DNA of 64,000 bases from Volvox africanus (taxonomy: Eukaryota > Chlorophyta > Chlorophyceae > Chlamydomonadales > Volvocaceae). The translations under genes and the position numbers were made by a program. Below the pieces are notes generated by a model. It did no database searches, was not told the origin of the DNA, and worked only from the letters and a program-made list of their open reading frames with translations. Every line of letters begins with the position of its first letter. Within the stretch, counting starts at the first letter, position 1. Location: positions 4,451,001 through 4,515,000 of the forward strand of contig BSDZ01000004.1 in NCBI GenBank assembly GCA_030268105.1, read 5' to 3'. Shown in pieces: positions 24,601 through 35,048 of this stretch.

Positions 24601-27600
24601 GGGAGATGAGAGGAGATGAGGGGAGGGGAAATGAGGGGATGGATCACTAGAACCGCTTCACGGGGAAGGGAGAAGGATGAAGGTTGGGTTTTGTGGCGCG
24701 CACCCAGCAGCGACCCACCCGACATGATTGTATCTCTGGTCATCACGCAGCATAAGGCCCCTCCCGCCTGGACGGGCTCCTGGGCTTTGCACTGCAACGT
24801 GAAGTCCTGCAGGAGTGAAATGAAACACAGCGGAGGAAGAACCGAGCTTTGGGAGCCGCGCGCCAAAGGCTGTGCGACAAGGCTGTGTTTGGTGATGGGC
24901 GAAAGGCGCCATATATTTTCGTCGTATTTTACCCGGCGTGTGGCCGTCACATGGGTCCTGCTTTTCCCATCACCAACCTCCGTCTTTCCCCCCTTCCTCT
25001 TCCCCTCTCCTCTTTCCTGCCCTTTCCCTGCTCTTCTCTTCCTTCTGGGGTCACGCCTCACCTGCATATTCCACACAGTGATGGAACCCTCCAAGGAGCT
25101 GACCGCCACCGCCTCGGACTGCCCCGCGGCAAATGACACCCCCGTAAGTGACCCTCCCTGGGACTGGCTGATGGTATTCAGCTGCAGCGTGGCGCGGTCA
25201 AGTCTGCGAAGAGGGTCCAGCGAGCGGGGTGCACCCGACTACATCAACCTGCCTTAACGTGTGTCGTTGGTCCCGGCTAAGAACGCACGTCCTCCCACCC
25301 GTCATGTCCTGGCTAGAAAGCACTCCGGACGGGCAGCTAGCTGCTCTCTTCCTTCTTGGCGCCCAGGGCAATAGCCAATGCTCTCCGCCTTCCCCTCCAC
25401 CCCCCAATATCCTCTCCAAAAGCACCTATCTCGCAACGACACGCACACCGCCCACACATACACACATGCACACGTTGCGCTTCCGTTCCCTAATAACTCT
25501 CCTATAACTTCCCCCCCCCCCCACACACACACACCCTCCTCCACACCCTGCATGCCTTGCCTTCATGAAGTACACAATACCCCCAGGTCCTGTGCGCACC
25601 TGAGCACAGCGCCTTGAGCGGTGCCCAGCAGAAACGCGGATTTATCGGAGCTAAGTGTCAAGCTGCTGATGCCGCCGGGCACTGTTGCAAAGGGCCGCAG
25701 CTCCCTCCAGGACCCTCCCGTGGCGCTGAAGGTGGACAGGCTGCCGTCGCGGCCGGCGACGATGGACACGCCGCTGCCGTCCGGAGCTGTCAGCAGCGCC
25801 CCCACGCCGCTGCTGCATACGGGGTGAGTCATCTGAGAGGTGGGGTGCGCGGGTGTGAGCGCGTGTGTGAATGCAAAACAACTGGGAAGGAGGGGGCTAC
25901 ATCCCGGATGCAGCGGCGGGTGTAAGCGTGTGTGTTTTGCATGACTGAGTCACGGGAGTGATATCGCCCAAGTGGTGCCCAAGTGTGTATTTCGGACGCT
26001 TTAACAGAGGGGTGTCTGTTTAGAGCTGCGGAAAGTGATGTGGCTGTGGCAGCGGTGGAAAGACTTCAAGAAAAGACAGGACTAGCGCCTTCTTCTACAA
26101 AGGTAACCTGACAAATACAAGTTCAAAAACGTACGCACAGATGCTAAAGTCGATCTTGGTGAAATGGTAGCCGCGTCCCTCGAGCAGAGACGACAAGCAG
26201 CAGCGCAGCTCCGCCCCAGGTTAGTGGTTAGTGGTTAGTGGTTAGTGGGCCCCTGGTGAGTAACACCACCACCACCACCTTGTAACGCTTACACACGCAT
26301 ACACACACAAACCTGCACACTCAGGCGCTGGACATTGATGGTGACCACGTCGGAACTTGTCGTACCGCCGTACAACCAGTTGCTGTCTTGCGAGAACAGG
26401 AGGCATGTGTACTCGCGCCGTACAGAGCCAATGACGACCTGCCGGTGGGTTGTAATTTATAGACGCACATACCATTGCACATGCAGTGCATTCTTTGTGA
26501 CCTACAGGTCATGGATGACGGCTAGCCCGATACACCACCTTAACTCCAGGTCTTGACGCCATCATTTCGCCGTACTGATTTTGTATATATGCATTACCTC
26601 CGGCATTATTCATCACCACCAGCGGGCGGCCCCAACCCAGATGCGACCACAGCCGTGTCACAAGACATCACACAGTGGGTTCCCCCGGCCCATGGAAGCT
26701 AACCCCTCCCTCCCTCCCTCCCTCCCTCCCTCCCTCCCTCCCTCCCTCTGTGACCATGTCTGTTGGGCGCCCCACCGAAAGGACTCACCGACCGACCGGA
26801 GAGCTGTCCCGTGAACGGGTCCAGTGTCCACATCGTCACCTCCTCCTCCGCCGCAGTCGCAAAGGTGTACGTGCGGCCGCCGACAGCTGCATGCGCCCAC
26901 GCGGATGCCGTCACACGCTGCAGGCAGCATCATGAGGGCAGGCACTTGATGGGTCAGTGCTCCGAGACCAGAGGTCACCTTGCGTCTGGGATTGGTTCAT
27001 CAACGGCGGGTTCCAGAACCATTATGAATCATTCAACAAGAGAAAGACAATTGGTGGTACGTGCCACTAGTGGTGCCACCCAAGCCGTACAAACGCAAGC
27101 GTCGTACATGTGTGTAAACGGAAAATGCTGTACAAACCTTGCCGGGTTCCAGTTGGTGCCGCGATACGACCTTCCCCGTGGCGGTATCCAGAATTACCAC
27201 CTTGGCGCCCCTGGGGGACATTTGATAAGCCGGGGGTTGGTGCGGGAAGTGCGTGGGGACAGAATTTAAAGTTGATGGGAAGGCACGAGAGAAGGTGGAG
27301 AAATACACATAACGTGTGTCCCCAAGCCTGGTAGTTACCAGCAATTACGCACGCTCCGACGCCGCGGGGGAAGAGAAAGCAGCCTATTGATCGTTGGTAT
27401 GTTGAAGTCTCCCCTTCAAATCTGCAGTGAATATCTATATGTTTGTGTATGTCATGGTGTCTATTTTTTACCGCATTGCTCTCTCCCCCTCCCCCTTTCC
27501 CTCACCCCCTTTCTCTCTCCCCACTCTCTCTCACACACAAACACACCGGGGGGGGTGGGCGGAGGAAAGGCGGTCAACTCACTTCAGGCAGCTGGCTGTC

Positions 27601-29547
27601 AGGAGGAGCCGGTCGTCGTGAGAGAAGGACAAAGAGGCAACCTCCAAATCATGTTCGGGGAATCTGCACCACCGGGGAAGGGGAGGGGCTTACGTAAGGT
27701 GGAAAGAGGACGCCATGCGCATTAAGTTGTAACACCGTGAATGAGGGGAGATGACGGTTGGGCCGCAGCGTGCCGGGGTATTGTACGGACGCCGTGCCGC
27801 TCAGGGGTCGCAAAATCACTGCTCTATTCTGGGTACATGGGCCGCTCGCTGCTCTCGAGGCAGAGAACCTCCAACCATATCTCCATTAAGCCACCGGAAC
27901 CTTCCCAACCTGGCTTTTACGACAGAGGGGATATCAAACCCCACACACCCTTCCACCCCCTACCTGGCCTTGGAAGACATGGTGGCCAGGTCCCAGATCA
28001 ACACATCCGAATGAGGACCACCCTGACCGGTAGCAAGCAAAGCTCCGTCGTTCTGGTTGAGGGTTGTTCGTTACCGTTTAATAGTTAGGGGCCAAACGAG
28101 TTAGTTGTCGTTCAGCTTTTATTATGATTTGCGGTGCTGTAACCGAGATCCAGCGGTCCCATGAGTCCCGGGGAAAACGTGTGTGTTTGTGTTTGTGTAT
28201 GTGCATTGGAAAGGGGAAGACCAGGATGAATATGCGGCAACTTCCAGATGAGAGCTGTCCGTGGGACCGCGTGTGTGTTTTGGGGGGGAAGAGGGGAATT
28301 AATCAGAGATTCCACGGGGTGGCTCCTGGGCCATTTCCTAATGACGCAGCTGGAATCGACGCACAGAATTAAGCCGAGGGCGACCGTTGGGAGGGAGGGA
28401 GGGGCAAACCCCGCCGTCTGCATAACGCACCCGCATACCGGTACACCACATGCAACGGTGGATATCCCAATCGACTCACCGACATGGCGAATGCGGTGAT
28501 GGGGTTGTCATGGCCCCTCAGAATTTGTTGCGGCGCTAGGTTGTTCTGAGCAAATAAAGAAGCGGCGACGGAATGGGATGGGGGAAAAGATGGATGAAGT
28601 TCGGAACCGAGAAGTCGCGGTTGAAGCTGGACCTTAGGCTGAGACCGCTGCTTTGGTCATTTTTGGAAGCTGCGGGCTGAGGAAGATGCTCCCGCGGACC
28701 CTACATTTTCCCGTTTGGCACATGCGAGAGCGCCTCCGCATCCAGGTTTTGTGACTGCCACTCGGTTGGGTGGTCAAGCCCCCTTTTACAGAACAACAAA
28801 CGTGAAGTGATACCCAGATATTGCCACAATATTTATGACGATTCATCTCCTCCGGGATTGCTGTACGAGCATGGTGTGCGAGTCCGGTAAGCGGTATGAG
28901 TCCCACGTGGTGTGAGTCGCCGTGACGCCATTTCGGGTAGACGAGACAGCTAACCCTTTCAGGTGCAAAGTGGTGCAGTCAGTGATCGGTTGCAGGTGGA
29001 GTAAGGGTAAACTAAGTGGAGTGTACAAGCACCTGGGAAGTGAAGTGTACAAGCCGTGTTTCTTATGACCAACCACCCTTATAGTAAGCGCATTAACATG
29101 AAACCTTATGGGTGTGGTTGAGCTGCATAAGCGCACGTGGGGTTTGTAAGAGGGGCCATTTCCAAAGGCGGGTTGGCTCTTTGATGCCAACCTGCCAGGT
29201 TCAGCAAAAGAAGCATTGTCAATTTGAAACATAGCATATTGTTACTAGTCAGTTACTAGATTTTAAATGTTGACGTGCAGCATAGAAAGACAGTGTCGGT
29301 GCGCACATGCGCTCCGAACAGCCTGTGCTGTAGCTAAACGCACCTCACTGCCCAGAATAACAGCTGCTCCACAGATCTGGGCAATGGTGAATGGTCCTCT
29401 TGAATTTGGGACGGCTTGCACGGAGCCTGTCAAAAGGCCACTGCAGGGCACCAGCACATTCTCGGTTCGGTCAGGAGTTATTTATAAAAGCTTGATATAA
29501 ACGATCAAAATTTAAAATAACGCAACTACATACTTTAGGCCTTTCAT
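21642..29547 (-). CDS. CFAP52: Cilia- and flagella-associated protein 52 (CFAP52/WDR16), WD40 repeat protein
   Basis: Eighteen minus-strand exons in phase, total 1890 bases (629 aa; animal CFAP52 is about 620): 29547-29534, 29440-29344, 28545-28480, 28052-27964, 27663-27583, 27210-27138, 26917-26789, 26438-26313, 26208-26135, 25812-25600, 25203-25062, 24806-24719, 24261-24129, 23582-23444, 23222-23109, 22752-22675, 22285-22196, 21785-21642. Two seven-blade WD40 propellers are expected. Diagnostic stretches in order: QQILRGHDNPITAFAMS, ALLATGQGGPHSDVLIWDL, WLYGGTTSSDVVTINVQRL, DTIMSGWGDGYIRCHG, LLTGGAGGELRCWDLRSREM, AAASEDRSWSLWEV, ATGGADNAVKVFDW and a C-terminal SVAIDGTLAFWQ. The order and spacing follow CFAP52, a protein inside axonemal doublet microtubules. 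WDR90/POC16 shares related propellers but is much longer. The 14-base first exon (MKGL) is the weakest part. Presence of this gene implies a flagellate stage. Confidence 0.86.
23277..23299 (+). repeat. GGTC/TCGG microsatellite in a CFAP52 intron
   Basis: Five to six tandem TCGG units just outside the exon at 23222-23109. Confidence 0.85.
23589..23613 (+). repeat. GGGA microsatellite beside a CFAP52 exon
   Basis: About six GGGA units. On the minus strand this is the polypyrimidine tract immediately before the acceptor of the exon 23582-23444. Confidence 0.85.
26221..26248 (+). repeat. Four exact copies of TTAGTGG
   Basis: TTAGTGG repeated four times in a CFAP52 intron, just upstream (minus strand) of the exon starting at 26208. 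It resembles, but is not, a telomeric unit. Confidence 0.9.
26704..26748 (+). repeat. CTCC microsatellite
   Basis: Eleven tandem CTCC units in the intron between the CFAP52 exons at 26789 and 26438. Confidence 0.9.
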
Positions 29548-31395
29548 GTGCCGGAGTACCAGCGGCATCTTGTTAGAACAATCTCCCAAGTTGTTCAATG
29601 TTCAGCACTATGCTCGGTTACAGTACAAGGACTGAGAATTTGAAGGCATTATCTATAGTTGATGTTCGATATGGATGGCGAACGGTCCGTGCGTGCTGCC
29701 CGTACGCACGCACGGCAGCCCTTGGAGTCTTCTACAAGGCTGGATTAACTATACTTGCTTCAAGAACGAATTGGTAAGTTTATAGTTTATTAATTGTTAG
29801 CCAACAAAGGATTAATTAAACGTTTGCGCGGAAAAGAGCTCCCTATCTAATATCGACACAGGACCTTCACGCCCGCCTCAAGGTTAACGCAGGTGTCAGA
29901 ACCAGGAATCTACAGAAATAAATTTCTAAGGAATCAAATGAATTTTGTGTATGATTAATGGCACCTAGCAGCGGCAGTAGCTGTGTTGACGGTTGGCTCA
30001 GTAAATCGTGCACGCGTGGCCTTTCCAGGTTCCCGCCAGCAGAAAAGCCAGATAATTGAGACAGGTTATGAAACCGAGGTCTTTACCATAAGATACAACT
30101 GTTAGGCTATATAACAGGCTTGTCGCCAGGGAGGTACTGCAACTGATCCTGACTGATAGATGTGTGCGTGTACAATATCTCTTAACCAGTTTGGCTTTGG
30201 AGACCTACTCCAGCTACTTGAAACGGGAATTTTAAACTCTGATGCATGTTTGTAGGGTTTCTTCGCTATATGGAATGCGGTTTAGGTTGAGGTTGGCGCA
30301 TGGGCCGCATGGCAAGCCTGCAACAACGCAATACTGGGTAAGGCCTGACGCCAGTTCGTTCTAAAGCACGGGCGGGACCTCCTTGCGCCAGGTTCCAGCT
30401 AACATGCCATGCTATCTGTGAGGCAGTCGACAATTCCACACAACATTTCTGTGCGTGGACCAGGGAGGACTTGGTTTTACGCAACTCCTAGACTACGATG
30501 CTTTAAAAGGGACGCTTCAAACAGGTTCTGATTGCCCTTAGTTCCCTGAGTTAGAAATGTTACACAGGCCAATTGGTTAAAGAGGCAAGCCGTGACCGTT
30601 CATGATACCAAATTGCATTTATGCTAGCCCAAGTCCTTTTCCCCAAAGCCCACCGTAGCTCAAGTATCCGTCCGCAGCTTACGGTAGGCGCGTGTAGACA
30701 TCAGGAACAACGTGGACTCAATGTGCTTTGGTAATACTCATTATAATTCAAAGATCACGTTGAATTCCAACTTGATTTTTTATTAGTAACTGATCGCCAG
30801 AAGAAGACAACCGAGCAGGGTAACCATGTTTTTGAGTGAAGGCCAAATACCGGGGTGTTGCGCAGTGCCGCGATTGGCCAGAGCTCCAAAACTATGGTTT
30901 ATATATCTCTAAATCTCCATAACATATCTTTATGTTTCATCGTGCGTGCCCTTGGGCGAATCTCCAGGATCCTCTTTCCGGGCTAGGCGAAAGGACCCAG
31001 GTGCTCAACCGGTAAGATTATAATCTTTCACACAGTTTATCTATAACGCATATGACACCACACATCGAACCATGCAAATTGAGGGAACAAGAAATGAATA
31101 AGTAAATTACGGTTGTCGTACTGCATTGTTAAAACTCCTCGCCAGGCCATTGAATTTCAAAACTAGTTGCGCTTCTAAATGGCTCAATATTGCTCTCCTC
31201 CTTTAAGTCTTTTTAAAATAACTCAAGCTGAAAACCTGACAAGTAACTCTCTTGGTCAGTATTCGCTTTGAAACTAAAGTGTTCTTAGTTCATTATTACT
31301 GTTTCAATCCATCTAAATCTCTTTTTGAACCCACTTGCAGATTTAGTACACCGCTTCTCCCGCCCACCGACCAAGGAGGACAGCAAACCGTCGCG
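29548..31395. other. Divergent spacer between CFAP52 and the 219-aa protein gene
   Basis: About 1.85 kb of lower-GC sequence upstream of both genes. No supported exon was found on either strand. The two genes are arranged head to head, so a shared regulatory region is possible. A short GC-rich inverted motif (GCGTGC...GCACGC type) lies near 29690-29712. Confidence 0.4.
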
Positions 31396-33553
31396 ATGAG
31401 CCTTCGCCGAGAACGTGGCAAAGCTGCATTCGCGCCGAACCCGGACAATCTGGGTGGGGTGCAGCTGATTCTGGACGAGTATCGGCACATGCAAGAGCGC
31501 ATCAATGACATCAGGCCCTCCACTGTGGAGTTGGCAGCGGCAAAGCACTATAGAGAGGACCTTACGATGGCAGAGCGTCTCAGCCGAAACCGAGCAGCGC
31601 GCCGGGCCACGACGAACCAAGTTGCCGCAGACCACGTAAACAACCTGTACCACATGTACAGGTCAGCCTGCCTGAAGGGCGGCGAAGGGCGCACCCGCAA
31701 TCTTTACGGCGTGGCTGGCAAAACTCTTTTCTCCTCGTACATATGCGTATGATGCCACTCGCCTGAGCAATCTCCATCACCCGCCCATGCGGCATGTGCG
31801 GATATATCATATAATTTTAGGCCCGTCCCCTCCCTTTGCGCTTCCGGAGGTGGAGGCAGGTACGCTTCACGATACCTGCTCCAGTGCGTCACATTGTGTT
31901 GCTTCCTCCCCCACTGCATGCCTCGCATCTTCAAGCCCAATCATATCAATCAGCCGTGCCCTCCTGCACCTGTATTCAGCATCAATACGTTCCCTCTGAT
32001 CAACGGCTCCGTTATTCTCCTGCCCCTTGCCATCCTCCCCGCAATCTTCATAGCACAACCTTCCCACCCTTCCCACCCTCCCCTCCTCCTACCAGGCGCA
32101 TTGAAGAGATGTACTCGCGCAGCTCCCGCTTAAAGAACCCTTGGGACCCCACCGTCTACCCCGTCTACCTGCGGAGGGACACCAACGCATATCAGGAGAT
32201 GCTCCAGGTGGGGCAGGGAAGGGAAGGGGAAGGCGAATACACGAGCCCTGTCCCTTAAAGCTGTTGAGGAGCACCCAAATAACCAACACACCGACACCAA
32301 CACCGTCATACGACTGGGTGCGAGGAGGAGTAGGGAAGGGGAGTTTGCGGCAGCACGTGCATTTACGGGGTCCAGCAGACGTCGGAGTTCTGACTTTCCA
32401 GGCCATCCGCCATCAGCCAGTAGACAGGGCAGCTGCTGAGTAGGGATGAACAGCAAACAGCAGCACCTCCACAAATACTCAAATAAATTTTCACCATCTC
32501 ACCCTGGTGTGCTCTGCCTTATGATTTGGCGTGCGACCCGCTCTCATCTCGCCTTTGCCCATTCTCGAGAGCACAGGAGGAGATGGCGGCCTTACGACCC
32601 GCCTCAGCCCCTGCCTGGGTTCGCGAACGCAACCAGCGCCGAGGCCCCCCGGGGGATCCGTACGTAGGGTGGAGTGTGCGGGACTCACTGGGGGCCGCTT
32701 TCCCCAGATCCAGGTGCGCAGAAGGGGGAAGTGGACAAATGAGAACCGTGAAGACCAGAGGGACGAGCATCTGGTACACACCAGAAGTAGTCGCCATAAC
32801 TTCAGGCGGATTAGCCCCCTCCTGCTCCTCCTCCTCCCCCACCTCCTAGTTCACATCACATCTCGTTTCCACTTTCCTTACTTTGGACGACGTCAGCCAT
32901 AATTCGACCCTCACGGTTAGTCCTCGTTCCTCCAGTATCAGTATCAGGAATTGGATTTTTCGACTTCCCCCACCTCCTCCTCCTGCTCCTGGTATATTAC
33001 TCCATCCTCCATTCTGTCGGGTGATGAGGTTGGGAGATCGTGGATGAAAGGGAAGGGGAGACGGAAATGTGCCATTGAGTGCGGCTCACAGCGCGTAGGG
33101 GCGTGCATCCCGTTGTTGGCAGTAGCAGCAGCAGTAGCAGCAGCAGTAGCAGTAGCAGTAGCAGTAGCAGCAGCAGTAGCAGGACCGGTACCAGGCTCGT
33201 CTTTTTGGCTTTTGGGGGTTTGGAGCGTGCACGCTACCTGGAGCGGAGTGTTTACAGATTGCACTTCAACCCACTCCAGACATCTCCGCACCGGCCCATG
33301 TCTCAGGAACCACGTATGAATCCGCGTTCCACCATGTATGCCACAAAATGTCAGGTACGAGGAAGCTCTTCGTCTGGCTGATTACGCGACCTACAAGAAG
33401 GCCATCATGGCAGAAATCCTGGACAAACGCATGTACAAGGAAGCCGACCTGAAGGCACTGTTCCGCGCCTACATGCGGTTGGCGCCTTTGGGCGACCGCG
33501 AGACCGTGGCAGCGGTGGTCCGGGAGCTCAAGAAGGAGCTGCTCGTCAAGTAA
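31396..33553 (+). CDS. Unrecognised 219-aa helical basic protein, possible ciliary protein
   Basis: Four exons in phase: 31396-31661, 32096-32207, 32577-32659 and 33355-33553 (TAA), total 660 bases. The ATG at 31396 follows TCGCG and has stops upstream in frame. The protein is charged and predicted helical throughout, with no signal peptide or membrane segment. The N-terminal half has heptad-like patterning (GVQLILDEYRHMQERINDI, then HVNNLYHMYRRIEEMYSRS). The middle has the short motif NPWDPTVYPVYLRRD. The C-terminal block reads YKKAIMAEILDKRMYKEADL and ends VVRELKKELLVK. I do not recognise the family. The C-terminal block resembles short helical modules at the ends of some basal-body and ciliary proteins, and the gene is divergent to CFAP52, so a ciliary role is a guess. 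TGTAA at 33655 supports the gene end. Confidence 0.68.
33121..33180 (+). repeat. GTAGCA/GCAGCA microsatellite in intron
   Basis: About 60 bases of interspersed GTA and GCA triplets in the last intron of the 219-aa protein gene. Open frames through it (Ser or Val/Ala runs) are artefacts of the repeat. Confidence 0.85.
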
Positions 33554-35048
33554 TCAGTGCGGAGAGCAGCGGAGGCCCGGTCATGTCCCATCCTGGTAGC
33601 TTGGTATGATGATAGTGGCGGCGGAGCTGTATGCTTTGAGTTATTATAAGTCATTGTAAGGATTTCGATTGGGGGAGGTTGGGGTAGTACGGGTGGTGGT
33701 TATCGGTCGGTGATTTATTTGTTCGTATGTAATTGTACATTCCTTCAATGTGAGCAGTGTGTGTTTCCGAAATGGTGCAACGGAGTGACGGGGACAGCGA
33801 ATACGCATGTAGCATAGAAGCATCCGGTATTCTGTCTGTCTGTGTGTCGCTTCGTCCATCCCATGGGAAAAACCCAGGCGGTTCCTTCCGAGGCAAGCGC
33901 AGTAATGGCAGTGGCAGTACATTAAGAGAAGGTAGGGGTTGGGGGTGTGACGGACCCTCTCTAAGACGGAGGAGGAGATGGAAGAGGAGAAGGAGCTCAT
34001 CAAAATGGAAGCACATATGTACCGCACTCGTACGTATGTGCGGTACTTGAGGCACTATGCGACCTTAGACGGGGATGTTGCGATAGAACTTCCAACTTCA
34101 TTCTCATCTGGCTTCCTTGACCATCCTCGTGAGGATCGTAATGCACTGGAAAAAGGGACATGCGGACTGACTACCGGTCTCCGGCATGGCGCATGGAAGC
34201 AGGGTACGGTGCGTTACCGGTGTTGTACAACAACTGGAACATCAACTTGACATTGTACATGGAAACCGCACTGCAGCGCATAGCCATTTTGGTGTAACGG
34301 CGTTGGAATAGCCGTTTGGTTGATGGTTGACGTTTGGTTCGGTGCCTTTCGTTTGGACAGGCAGCTGCCATGTGGACAGACAGACGTCTAAACCCTCAGA
34401 CGCACTGATCTCTGGTCGTACGTATGAACCGACGGAGCGCTGCTCGAGTGAGATCAGCTGCTCTTGCACGCCGGACTGGCGGCTGCTAGACGGAAAAAGA
34501 GAGTGGGAGATGTGAAGGAGGGTTGTTCCGCAGCTCTTCAATCCCCCTGGGTTCTTCTATAGTTGGGAACGGATGAAGAGAAGTGTTGATAAGTCTTCCA
34601 GCTGGTTAAGCTCCGTCGCACAGGCCTGCTTGCCTGGTGCCTGCTTACCACGTCCAGCCGCCAATTCCATGCCTCCAGGCAAACCCCTCAGAATTTTTGT
34701 TTATTCGTTTGTTTGTCCGCCCCCCATATGTTTCCTTCTTTTTCTCTAGACCACTCGAGACTTCCTGCCCCAAATCTGGCTCCACCTCAGTGCACCACAT
34801 TGTCTTCAGCATATCCTCTTTTTCTGTATCCTCTTTCTCCTGTTGGCGGGAATAGTGCCGGGTTCCGTACACTTTCATCCCAAGACCGCAACTCCCACCC
34901 ATGCGCTTATCTGTCTGTCTGTCTGTTCCTGCGTAATAAAATATCCATTATCACAAACCTGATAATAGCTTAACATCTTAATCTGAGAGCCCCGGTCGTA
35001 CACCATGACCCAAAGGGAAGGCTACGTCATGTAGATTTCCCTTCATCA
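33554..35048. other. Convergent 3' spacer
   Basis: About 1.5 kb between the stop of the 219-aa gene (+) and the stop of the EFG1-like gene (-). No exon is supported. A GTATG/CGTAC-rich patch with short inverted repeats lies at about 34010-34045. The EFG1-like 3' UTR must occupy the right-hand part, but no minus-strand TGTAA was found near its stop. Confidence 0.4.
33655..33659 (+). promoter_or_regulatory. TGTAA polyadenylation signal of the 219-aa protein gene
   Basis: TGTAA about 100 bases after the stop at 33553. Confidence 0.55.

Noticed and set aside
33079..33381. Ser-run open frame (100 codons)
   Set aside because: Driven by the GTAGCA/GCA microsatellite in an intron; the true last exon begins at 33355 in a different frame.
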